From JAYWFX01 sp043778575 (lineage in GTDB: Bacteria > Patescibacteriota > JACMRA01), in the NCBI GenBank assembly GCA_043778575.1, contig JAYWFX010000073.1:1-19577 (forward strand): a stretch of 19,577 nt of DNA, in the 5' to 3' direction. The number at the start of each line of letters is the position of its first letter. Within the stretch, counting starts at the first letter, position 1. The notes under the pieces were generated by a model that was not told the DNA's origin, did no database searches, and saw nothing but the letters and a program-made list of their open reading frames with translations. Position numbers and translations under genes: made by a program. Positions 13,410 to 19,577 of the stretch are shown here, in pieces.

Positions 13410-14315
13410 ATGCAACATAATTTTCGACAGGTACGTAAATATTTGTCAATCATAATTTCGACCTTTATGGTGTTGATTTCTGTGTTTTCAACGGTGTCAG
13501 CAAATGCAGCACCAAACATACTATGGGGCTGTGCCATAAACGAAACCCAATCAACTAACGATTCTTCTTTTGGATGTCCTCAAAAGGCTAGTTTAATCAC
13601 TGGCCCATGGGTACTAGATAGTTGGGAGCAATATCATACTGACTGGCTATCAAAATTTATTTTGCCACAAAATCAGTCAAAAACTCCATTTATCTACAGC
13701 TATATCATTGCTGGTCAGGCTCGTCGTGATCTTGGGCTTCAGGACTGCAATGTAAACTACTGGTGGTCATTGTGTTTCAAGGGTGCTAGTTATTTGCGTT
13801 CAAATCGTGGAAATGTCATCCAAGGGTACAAGGCAATGGCGACTCAAATAAAAAGGCAAATGCCCAATCGTAAAGTTATGATTCAGGTAGAGCCAGATTT
13901 TTATCAATATGCCAGCGGAAATAATCAACAGGGTGGAAAATTGTCTTTTTCAGAGGCTTACGGTGTGATGAATGAAATTACCGACGCAATTAAATCTATT
14001 TTGCCAAACGCTGAACTGGTTATGGATGTTTCACCTTGGACAAACGACCTCAGTGGTTGGAGTAGAGGATTTAGAAACTTTTCATACTCAGGTATTGTTG
14101 GTAAGTGGTTTGATGCATGGTCAAAAGTAGATGGAAAAAGCTATGGTGATATGTCAAATCAAACTGGTCATTCACTCATTGTAAATACAGCTCATGGAGT
14201 CGGAGGCAGTCTGAATTGGTACAATCGCAGTTGGGAATTTACTCAGTCAGGGGTAGCAGGTGTTATACAATCATCTCAATCAAGACAAGAATACGACAAT
14301 TTTCTGAATAGATAG
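13410..14315 (+). CDS. Secreted protein, possibly a TIM-barrel glycoside hydrolase-like enzyme, 301 aa
   Basis: I chose the ATG at 13410 because it gives a textbook signal peptide: MQHNFRQVRKYL basic region, hydrophobic core IIISTFMVLISVFS, then TVSANAA with likely cleavage after ANA. The frame is open upstream to a GTG at 13269, which would bury this signal. The mature protein of about 270 aa has strand-helix alternation with strands PFIYSYII, KVMIQVEPDF, AELVMDVSPW and HSLIVNTAHG. These recall the strand ends of a TIM barrel, with E161, D163 and D206 as candidate acidic catalytic residues. It has four Cys that could pair outside the cell. I cannot name a glycoside hydrolase family, and a non-enzymatic role is possible. 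A UUCG-loop terminator follows 160 nt downstream, so it is a single-gene unit. Confidence 0.75.
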   Translation: MQHNFRQVRKYLSIIISTFMVLISVFSTVSANAAPNILWGCAINETQSTNDSSFGCPQKASLITGPWVLDSWEQYHTDWLSKFILPQNQSKTPFIYSYIIAGQARRDLGLQDCNVNYWWSLCFKGASYLRSNRGNVIQGYKAMATQIKRQMPNRKVMIQVEPDFYQYASGNNQQGGKLSFSEAYGVMNEITDAIKSILPNAELVMDVSPWTNDLSGWSRGFRNFSYSGIVGKWFDAWSKVDGKSYGDMSNQTGHSLIVNTAHGVGGSLNWYNRSWEFTQSGVAGVIQSSQSRQEYDNFLNR

Positions 14316-14475
14316 TTATATATTTATATTCATTCATACTTATTCATATTTGTTGATATACTAATAATTGTTCTTCAGGATGTATAGAGCACATATCACA
14401 ATTCACGCACATAAATCAAATTATTCATAGTAGATTATTATCTTGCTTTATCAATTATTCTTAATTAACTATATT

Positions 14476-14497
14476 CCGCCTTCGGGCGGGTTGCTTT
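14476..14497 (+). terminator. Intrinsic terminator with UUCG tetraloop
   Basis: CCGCC (14476-14480), TTCG (14481-14484) and GGCGG (14485-14489) form a compact GC stem in an otherwise AT-rich stretch, followed by TTGCTTTTT. The T-run lies on the plus strand, so it ends transcription of the 13410 gene 160 nt after its stop. It also shields that unit from the converging glycosyltransferase gene. On the minus strand no T-run follows. Confidence 0.85.
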
Positions 14498-14511
14498 TTG
14501 TTCTAGTATTT

Positions 14512-15516
14512 CTATTTATTTTCACCCGCAAACATCGTTAGACTAGCAAAACCAATACCATATAGCCATTTGTTTGAAATATACGTATGAAGAAAATAAT
14601 TGAGAGCAAGTGTAACCTTTGTTCTGATGGTGATTTGACTACCCCTATATTTTTTATAGAGATACTTTGTGTACATCATTTTACCTTGTATTTCTGTGTC
14701 TGCTAGAGATTTCTTGTTTTCATCAACGTCACGATACATATAACTTTGCGAGTAGGCGACATATTGAACATCATTGAAATTATTTTTTTGGTACAAACGA
14801 TAACTGTATTCAAAGTTAAATAGTAAATCCTCTCTTTTGTGTGAAACCATTCCTGCACTTTTATTATTTGTCTCATATATCTTTGCTCCATAACCAAGTC
14901 TATCATCAAAGCGAATAGCGTATTTTTCGATAACTTCTCTCAAATATACTGTGTTCCAACTCCAAATAAAACTCGAGTAGCCGAGACTTGGTAGTGTGAT
15001 TGGACTGGGAATTCTCTTACGGATTTGCCTTTTGGAGTTATACGATTCACGAATCTCGGAAAAAAATATAGTTGGTTGTGAGCTGTGTGTGTTCTCTATG
15101 ACTGTTTTGATGTTGTTGAGATGGTCAGGCAGTACCCAATCGTCTGAATCAATAAACTGCAAATATACGCCCATTGCGTTTTGAATACCAGTGTTTCTAG
15201 CTACACTCACACCGCTGTTTGGTATCTCAATGTAGTGAAATCGATCGTCGTCTCCGCAGAGCATATCAAAAATGTGCTTACATTGGCTGGATTGATTCTG
15301 AATATTTTCTGTGAGGGTGTGGTCAAATGTAAACTTTCTACCAATATCTTGATCTTTGTACCATTCATCGTGTGAATTTCCCGGACTGCCATCATTTACT
15401 AGTAAAGCTTCGAAATTGTTGTATGATTGGTTCAGTAGTGACTCTAGGCATTGCTCCAAAAAGCGTTCTGTTTGATAAACTGGTACGATAATTGAAAAAA
15501 ACGGTGTCTCACTCAT
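14512..15516 (-). CDS. Family 2 glycosyltransferase, 334 aa
   Basis: This is a GT-A fold glycosyltransferase of family GT2. The N-terminal FFSIIVPVYQTERFLEQCLESLL and FEALLVNDGSPG (ND at 41-42, nucleotide binding) are followed by NSGVSVARNTGI (100-111) and the metal-binding FIDSDDW (121-127, DSDD motif). Between the first two blocks there is an unusual insertion (about residues 48-92, DEWYKDQ...MLCGDDDRF) compared with minimal GT2 proteins. The C-terminal half (about 140-310) is less conserved and lacks transmembrane helices except for a mildly hydrophobic tail, so it is probably cytoplasmic and membrane-associated. The donor and acceptor sugar cannot be told. It is the last gene of the minus-strand run, 39 nt after the ribonuclease gene. 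No Shine-Dalgarno sequence is seen before its ATG. Confidence 0.9.
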   Translation of the reverse strand: MSETPFFSIIVPVYQTERFLEQCLESLLNQSYNNFEALLVNDGSPGNSHDEWYKDQDIGRKFTFDHTLTENIQNQSSQCKHIFDMLCGDDDRFHYIEIPNSGVSVARNTGIQNAMGVYLQFIDSDDWVLPDHLNNIKTVIENTHSSQPTIFFSEIRESYNSKRQIRKRIPSPITLPSLGYSSFIWSWNTVYLREVIEKYAIRFDDRLGYGAKIYETNNKSAGMVSHKREDLLFNFEYSYRLYQKNNFNDVQYVAYSQSYMYRDVDENKKSLADTEIQGKMMYTKYLYKKYRGSQITIRTKVTLALNYFLHTYISNKWLYGIGFASLTMFAGENK

Positions 15517-15555
15517 AACAATTTTTATTTAACAGTTTCATTTTTGACTTTACCT

Positions 15556-16128
15556 CTATTGTATCTCTGTAAATGTCTCGTAGTGATCTAAAGTCTGGTA
15601 GGTTAGGCGATCGCTAGAATACAACAGTCTGTCACTGCCTCGATGCCCACAGTGGTAGTTGATATCAGCTTCGTACCATTTTCTCCCCGGCTTAGTAGGT
15701 AGTTTACCATCAAAGTTACTAAAATAATCACCTCCAATTGCTGAATCATCGCTAATTTGGCAGACATTCTCTCCTTTGTCCCAGCCTCTTTTTGCAGCTT
15801 CAGCTTTGGTGATGTAATAGTCGGGTAGTTTACCGTTTTCTTTTACGTATTGAGCCACTATTTTAGGGTTTGTAGATGGTTGTTGTGGCTGCGGCGAATC
15901 TTTTTTAGTATTATTTGCTTGAGAACGTGGATTGGACTGATTGTTTTTGGACTGACTATTTTGGTTTTGGTTGGAACTTTTATCATTGCTAACTGTTTGA
16001 TTTTGATCTATTGTAGACTGAATGATGGAGCGAGTTTTCTCAAATCCTACAACCCAGACTATACCTGAGCAGAGGAAAAGACAAACTAATCCCAAAATAA
16101 TATATTTGTATATGGTGTTTCGCCTCAT
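15556..16128 (-). CDS. Membrane-anchored barnase-family ribonuclease, 190 aa
   Basis: Residues 8-29 form a hydrophobic N-terminal segment (signal anchor or uncleaved signal). A 55-residue linker very rich in Asn, Gln, Ser and Pro follows (about 36-88). The C-terminal 100 residues align without gaps to the second half of barnase. LPDYYITKAEA, IGGDYFSNFDGKLP, GRKWYEADINY, RGSDRLLYSSD and DHYETFTEI are all in register. All catalytic residues are kept: K108, E153, R163, R167 and H182 correspond to barnase Lys27, Glu73, Arg83, Arg87 and His102. It should cleave RNA after guanine. Two extra Cys (C123 and C160) could form a disulfide, fitting an extracellular location. No barstar-like inhibitor gene is nearby; an exported RNase may not need one. 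It lies 36 nt after herA and 39 nt before the glycosyltransferase. Confidence 0.9.
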   Translation of the reverse strand: MRRNTIYKYIILGLVCLFLCSGIVWVVGFEKTRSIIQSTIDQNQTVSNDKSSNQNQNSQSKNNQSNPRSQANNTKKDSPQPQQPSTNPKIVAQYVKENGKLPDYYITKAEAAKRGWDKGENVCQISDDSAIGGDYFSNFDGKLPTKPGRKWYEADINYHCGHRGSDRLLYSSDRLTYQTLDHYETFTEIQ

Positions 16129-16164
16129 ATATGATTGTTTATTCGATTATTATCCCTTCATTTA

Positions 16165-17721
16165 CTATCTCTTCATCTTTATGCCGAGCATACCAAAAAT
16201 ACCTCGTGTCACCTCAGTAACCAATGATTTGCCGACTTGTCTGACCATCGTGTTTTTTGATAGGTCTTCGATAAAATTTGAGTCGTCTTTTTTGGATTCT
16301 GAAGGTGATTCTTGGGTTTTTTGATTATTTGATTGCTCAGTTGGCTGATTGGTTTGGGTTTGTTGTGCGGCAGTTTCTATCTTGCGCTTGAGCATTTCCG
16401 AGGCACTATCTCTATCTATCACTTCATTATATTTGCTAGCAATTTCGGATTTGGATACTATAGCATCTAATTCGCCGTCTGTGATGGTGTCCATACGTGT
16501 TTCTGGTGCACACATCATGCAGTGAACTAGTGGGGTAGGGTTTCCTTTTTCATTGAGAACGGTGATAATTGCCTCTCCCATACCAAGTGTCGTGAGAAGC
16601 TCATCAACGGTATAAAAATCTGTGAGAGGATAGTTTTGGGAGGCGACCTTTATGGCTTTGCGATCGATAGCTGTAAAAGCTCGAAGTGCGTGCTGGATTT
16701 TGAGACCGAGTTGACCCAAAATGCTAGCTGGAATATCCATTGGGTTTTGAGTAATAAAATAAATACCAACACCTTTTGAACGGATGAGCTTGATGATAGT
16801 TTCCATCTGGTTGAGGAGTGTTTGGCTAGCCTGATCAAACATCAAATGAGCTTCATCGATAAAAATACACAACTTTGGTTTGATTACGTCTCCTTCTTCT
16901 GGGAGTTTCTCGTATAGTTCACCGAGTAGGCTCATCATAAAAGTAGAAAAGAGTTTTGGCTTGGTTTGCATGTCAGTAAGCCTCAAAACATTCACATACC
17001 CTTTGCCATCCTTGGTGCGAATCAAATCCTCAATCTCAAAGGACTTTTCTCCAAAAATTAATTCAGCTCCCTGCTGTTCTAGCTCGATAATCTTTCGTAT
17101 GATAGTGCCAGTTGATGCTGTGCTGATGGATCCATAATCTTTTTCAACTTCATCCTTACCTTCGTTTGTTACGTATTGGACAGCCTGTTTGAAATCCTTG
17201 AGATCTAGTAGTGGAAGCTTGTTATCATCGCAGTATTTGAAAATCAGGGAAACCACGCCGCCTTGAGTATCATTGAGCTCCAATATCTTTGAAAATAACA
17301 CTGGTCCAAACTCTGTCAGTGTAGCCCTCATTCGAGCACCTTTTTCGCCCGAAATAGTCACAAACTCAACTGGAAGAGCGGCAGTAGTCCAAGGTAGCCC
17401 AATTTTTGTGTGTCGGTCAGTGATCTTTGGGTTTTCTACTCCGGGTTGTGATATACCGCTCAAATCCCCTTTAATATCCATGATGAGGGTAGGGACTCCA
17501 TTTTTTGACAGCTCCTCTACGACTTTTTGGAGGGTTTTGGTTTTTCCTGTTCCCGTAGCTCCAGCTATGAGACCGTGGCGATTCATGGTAGAAAGTGGTG
17601 CTTTGACAAATGTTCCTTTGACTACTGATCCATCCAAAACTGCGCCTCCAAGTGTGATGCTCCCAGCTGAAAAAGTGTATCCTGCATTGATTGCCTCTAT
17701 AAATTTAGTTGTGTCCGACAT
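16165..17721 (-). CDS. HerA-like (DUF853) AAA+ ATPase, 518 aa
   Basis: This is a P-loop ATPase of the HerA/FtsK superfamily, DUF853 type. Walker A is GATGTGKT (54-61), followed by LIMDIKGDLSGIS, typical of this family. Walker B is IFIDEAH (289-292 for DEAH), and FITQNPMDIP is the sensor region. The C-terminal 80 residues are a Gln/Ser/Asn-rich low-complexity linker (about 440-490) and a basic tail. Length is normal for the family. DUF853 proteins are widespread, hexameric in the related HerA, and of unsettled function; DNA translocation or repair is presumed. An AGGAG sequence (17736-17732, minus strand) lies 10 nt before the ATG. It is one of the few Shine-Dalgarno-like sites in the window, but a TATAAT just upstream might place the transcript start beyond it. 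recX is 41 nt upstream, suggesting a shared DNA-repair transcript. Confidence 0.9.
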   Translation of the reverse strand: MSDTTKFIEAINAGYTFSAGSITLGGAVLDGSVVKGTFVKAPLSTMNRHGLIAGATGTGKTKTLQKVVEELSKNGVPTLIMDIKGDLSGISQPGVENPKITDRHTKIGLPWTTAALPVEFVTISGEKGARMRATLTEFGPVLFSKILELNDTQGGVVSLIFKYCDDNKLPLLDLKDFKQAVQYVTNEGKDEVEKDYGSISTASTGTIIRKIIELEQQGAELIFGEKSFEIEDLIRTKDGKGYVNVLRLTDMQTKPKLFSTFMMSLLGELYEKLPEEGDVIKPKLCIFIDEAHLMFDQASQTLLNQMETIIKLIRSKGVGIYFITQNPMDIPASILGQLGLKIQHALRAFTAIDRKAIKVASQNYPLTDFYTVDELLTTLGMGEAIITVLNEKGNPTPLVHCMMCAPETRMDTITDGELDAIVSKSEIASKYNEVIDRDSASEMLKRKIETAAQQTQTNQPTEQSNNQKTQESPSESKKDDSNFIEDLSKNTMVRQVGKSLVTEVTRGIFGMLGIKMKR

Positions 17722-17762
17722 ACACTCTAAACTCCTATTATATGAATTCTTTTGTCAATTCC

Positions 17763-18227
17763 TTAGTTACAACTTTGCCACTTCGTAAGTATTTCGTAGG
17801 CATTATTAAATCCTCTGTAGCTCAGGTAGTTCATGACTTTGCGTTTGGTTTTGTCGTCTAAGTTTGTCCAATCAGTGATTTGGTATTTTCGCTGGATGAC
17901 GAGTTTTATGTTTGGGTCGATATCTGATGAAAGGTCGCCTAGGGAAATATCGATCATATCTTGTGAAATCCCTTTTTGAGTGAGTTTTTGGATGAGCCAC
18001 TGTCTGCCTTTTTGGGTTCTGTTTACCTCTACAAAGTTTTCTGCAAGCCGCTGATCATTGAGAAATTTGGAGGTTTTGAGATGGTTGATAACATGATTTA
18101 TATCGACATCATCGTAGTTTCTGAGTTTGCCTTTTTGCCTGAGCTGGTATTCACTATAGTCACGTTTACTGAGGATGTTCAGGAAATACTTGAGGCAGAG
18201 TTCAGCCTGAGTGTGAGTTGTGTCCAT
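17763..18227 (-). CDS. recX: RecX-family regulator of RecA, 154 aa
   Basis: This is a small helical protein of the RecX family, which binds RecA filaments and modulates recombination. The three-helix repeats are visible: AELCLKYFLNILSKRDYSEYQLRQKG at the N-terminus (a YSxxxLRxKL-type motif), then VINHLKTSKFLNDQRLAENFVEVN (the usual DDxxFAxxYVxxR position), GRQWLIQKLTQKGIS, and a third repeat KVMNYLSYRGFNNAYEIL. Length fits the family. The reading frame is open further to a TTG at 18266, but the ATG at 18227 is preferred: it puts the first helix at the normal place and leaves room for the divergent promoter of the next gene. It heads a run recX, herA, ribonuclease and glycosyltransferase with gaps of 36-41 nt. 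recA itself is not in the window. Confidence 0.9.
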   Translation of the reverse strand: MDTTHTQAELCLKYFLNILSKRDYSEYQLRQKGKLRNYDDVDINHVINHLKTSKFLNDQRLAENFVEVNRTQKGRQWLIQKLTQKGISQDMIDISLGDLSSDIDPNIKLVIQRKYQITDWTNLDDKTKRKVMNYLSYRGFNNAYEILTKWQSCN

Positions 18228-18242
18228 GGATGGAATGACTTT

Positions 18243-18272
18243 TTGACAAAAGCTAGTATCAGTCAATATTCT
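18243..18272 (+). promoter_or_regulatory. Sigma70-type promoter, predicted leaderless, of the 18279 gene
   Basis: TTGACA (18243-18248) and TATTCT (18267-18272) are 18 nt apart, and the -10 box ends 6 nt before the ATG at 18279. The geometry matches the promoter at 1997-2025. It lies between the divergent starts of recX (18227) and the 18279 gene, which are only 51 nt apart, so the two units share one regulatory spacer. Confidence 0.7.
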
Positions 18273-18278
18273 ACGTCT

Positions 18279-18794
18279 ATGGAAGAGGTTTCAGCCCAAA
18301 CTATCAAATTTAATCACATTCATAAGCGGTTTATGGTTTTGTATGATCTCACCGATATGAGGCAGGTTTGGAAGGCTGTCGCCCGAGACTGGAAAGTTGT
18401 CTACAAAACTAAGCTCCCAAAGCGGTTCAAAGCTCACCCTGAAATCTGGCAGGAGCTCAATAGCTGGATAGAGGGGCGAATATTGGGTTTTGTGCTCAGC
18501 GGCGGCGAAGATGTGATGTATTACAATAAAGCGGATTTACAAGCACGGGGCTGGGATGATAAAATCCTCAAAATACTATACCCGAATCCAGACAAAAAAG
18601 TATATTTGGGTCGGGGTCGATATGCTTATTATTACCATGGAACTCGCCTAGGTGAACTAGAGGATAGTGAAGAATTTATCGAATATATCGCAAACAAGCT
18701 AGAGCGAAAACGAAAAAGAGAATCAGCAAGACTGGCTAAACTAGATAAACCAAACGTGAGATCTACAGGCTTTGGTAGCGAGTGGGTGAGGTGA
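18279..18794 (+). CDS. Conserved-looking hypothetical protein, 171 aa
   Basis: This is a charged cytoplasmic protein without signal or membrane segments. It carries WKAVARDWKVVYK, GFVLSGGEDVMYYNK and a Gly/Tyr-rich block YLGRGRYAYYYHGTRLGELED (read as two short pieces, about 107-127), then a Lys/Arg-rich helical tail (about 140-160). The tail would suit nucleic-acid binding. I do not recognise the family. The frame is open upstream to 17976, but those codons are antisense to recX, and a promoter with consensus spacing ends 6 nt before the ATG at 18279, so I take this start. It is divergent from recX and ends 67 nt before hsdR. Confidence 0.7.
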   Translation: MEEVSAQTIKFNHIHKRFMVLYDLTDMRQVWKAVARDWKVVYKTKLPKRFKAHPEIWQELNSWIEGRILGFVLSGGEDVMYYNKADLQARGWDDKILKILYPNPDKKVYLGRGRYAYYYHGTRLGELEDSEEFIEYIANKLERKRKRESARLAKLDKPNVRSTGFGSEWVR

Positions 18795-18861
18795 TTCATA
18801 GCCTATATGTTGAGGGATATTCTTGCTAAAAAGTAAGAAAGAAATTATTTGTGCTTGTAAC

Positions 18862-19577
18862 ATGTTCCTCAATAAAAAACTCCTGACCGAGGCGGATATT
18901 AGAACCAAATTTATTCTACCAGCACTCATAAAAACTGGTTGGGATAGCCATTTTCAAATACTTGAAGAAAAGTACTTTACTGCTGGAGAAATCAAAGTTA
19001 AAGGAAAAAAAACCAAACGTGAAAAAGGTAAAAAAGCTGATTATATATTGTTTTATAAGCCCAGATTACCATTGGCAATAGTCGAAGCCAAAGATAATAA
19101 TTTTCAAATTAGTGATGGCATGCAACAGGCTTTGGAATATGGGGAAATTCTTGATATTCCTTTTATTTTCACATCAAACGGTGATGGTTTTTGTTTTCAT
19201 AATCGTTTCACTGGGAAAGAAAAAATTATTAATCTCAATGATTTCCCGAGTCCTCATCAACTTTGGAGATTGTACAAAGAGCACAAAGGCATTGGAATAG
19301 ATGAAGAGCTGTTAATTTTACAGGAATATCACACAGGACAGGGCGTCAATGATCCAAGATATTATCAGCGAGTTGCAATTAACAGAATTATCGAAGCTAT
19401 AGCTAATAATCAAAAACGTCTTCTGCTCGTAATGGCAACAGGTACAGGTAAAACCTATACTGCGTTTCAAATTATTCATAGGCTTTGGAAATCTCAAAAA
19501 GCTAAAAGAATATTATTTCTTGCTGACAGAACCTCACTCATAAGTCAGACGAGAAAAGGAGATTTTAAGCACTTTGG
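18862..19577 (+). CDS. hsdR: Type I restriction enzyme R subunit, 5' part (cut by the window end)
   Basis: This partial gene runs off the window at 19577 with 238 complete codons and no stop. The N-terminal nuclease domain shows D60 (KKADYILF) and E75-A-K77 (LAIVEAKD), the D...ExK catalytic pattern of HsdR. The Walker A MATGTGKT (about 191-198) starts the superfamily 2 DEAD-type helicase, with LFLADRTSLISQ as the next conserved motif. HsdR cuts DNA after ATP-driven translocation and needs HsdM and HsdS, which would lie beyond the window if present. The ATG at 18862 gives the usual start, about 10 residues before the ADIRTKFI helix. There is no Shine-Dalgarno sequence; TTGCTA (18823-18828) with TATTTG (18846-18851) is a weak promoter candidate. 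Confidence 0.9.
   Translation, partial: MFLNKKLLTEADIRTKFILPALIKTGWDSHFQILEEKYFTAGEIKVKGKKTKREKGKKADYILFYKPRLPLAIVEAKDNNFQISDGMQQALEYGEILDIPFIFTSNGDGFCFHNRFTGKEKIINLNDFPSPHQLWRLYKEHKGIGIDEELLILQEYHTGQGVNDPRYYQRVAINRIIEAIANNQKRLLLVMATGTGKTYTAFQIIHRLWKSQKAKRILFLADRTSLISQTRKGDFKHF

Noticed and set aside
17273..17788. 171-codon open frame on the plus strand opposite herA
   Set aside because: It is a shadow of the HerA-like coding sequence, with no promoter or recognisable motifs; the minus-strand frame has Walker A and B.
18228..18266. TTG start for recX
   Set aside because: The ATG 13 codons later fits the family N-terminus and leaves space for the divergent promoter.
17976..18278. Upstream extension of the 18279 gene by 101 codons
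   Set aside because: These codons are antisense to recX, read as low-quality protein, and run through a good promoter that ends 6 nt before the ATG at 18279.
1..19577. UGA read as Gly (Gracilibacteria/Absconditabacteria code)
   Set aside because: TGA ends several genes at positions that fit family lengths and operon overlaps, and no in-frame TGA is needed in any gene.
1..19577. Insertion sequence, prophage or attachment site
   Set aside because: No transposase, integrase, phage structural gene or flanking direct repeats are visible.

Overview
The window is AT-rich (roughly two thirds A+T by eye) and densely coded, with short or negative gaps between genes. It reads as ordinary bacterial code 11: several genes end in TGA (for example at 3974-3976, 6271-6273 and 18792-18794) and Trp is TGG. 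Genes are small and Shine-Dalgarno sequences are mostly absent. DnaG is compact (566 aa), a recX-herA(DUF853) block is present, and many small proteins have N-terminal membrane anchors. Together these suggest a Patescibacteria/CPR-type genome that does not use the UGA=Gly code of Gracilibacteria and Absconditabacteria. That placement is inference; no rRNA or other phylogenetic marker except dnaG is present.

Layout. 1-1866: three minus-strand genes of unknown function (a cytoplasmic protein, a small three-helix membrane protein and a secreted protein), with a hairpin terminator between the last two. 2033-7286: a five-gene plus-strand operon with overlapping or nearly touching genes: CDP-alcohol phosphatidyltransferase, SEC59/VTE5-type CTP-dependent kinase, UbiA-family prenyltransferase, a PEP-synthase/rifampicin-phosphotransferase-like protein, and a GNAT protein. 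It converges, with a 4-nt overlap, on a two-gene minus operon (9053-7283): a fusion of a CDP-archaeol-synthase (CarS)-like domain with a PlsC acyltransferase, followed by a Coq4-family protein with an intact HDxxHx11E motif. 9129-10248: two plus-strand genes of unknown function. 10399-12929: dnaG, then two small anchored haem-binding-type proteins (MAPR/cytochrome b5-like and cytochrome b5-like). 12930-13409: a very AT-rich gap with promoter-like elements and an inverted repeat. 13410-14315: a secreted, possibly TIM-barrel protein, then a UUCG terminator. 18227-14512: a minus-strand run recX, herA-like ATPase, a membrane-anchored barnase-type ribonuclease, and a family 2 glycosyltransferase. 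18279-19577: a gene of unknown function and the 5' part of a type I restriction hsdR gene, cut by the window end.

The central observation is the 2033-9053 lipid locus. PlsC (makes phosphatidate), CarS (activates it with CTP) and the CDP-alcohol phosphatidyltransferase (attaches the head group) can be placed in sequence as a minimal phospholipid route. The SEC59-type kinase, the UbiA enzyme and the prenyl-lipid-associated Coq4 point to a polyprenol branch beside it. The ATP-grasp/swivelling-His protein in the same operon probably phosphorylates an unknown substrate. The pathway as a whole, its product and the fusion look undescribed to me.

A second theme is gene expression. At least two transcription units (starts 2033 and 18279) have good sigma70-type promoters whose -10 box ends 6-7 nt before the ATG, which predicts leaderless mRNAs and fixes these starts downstream of longer open frames.
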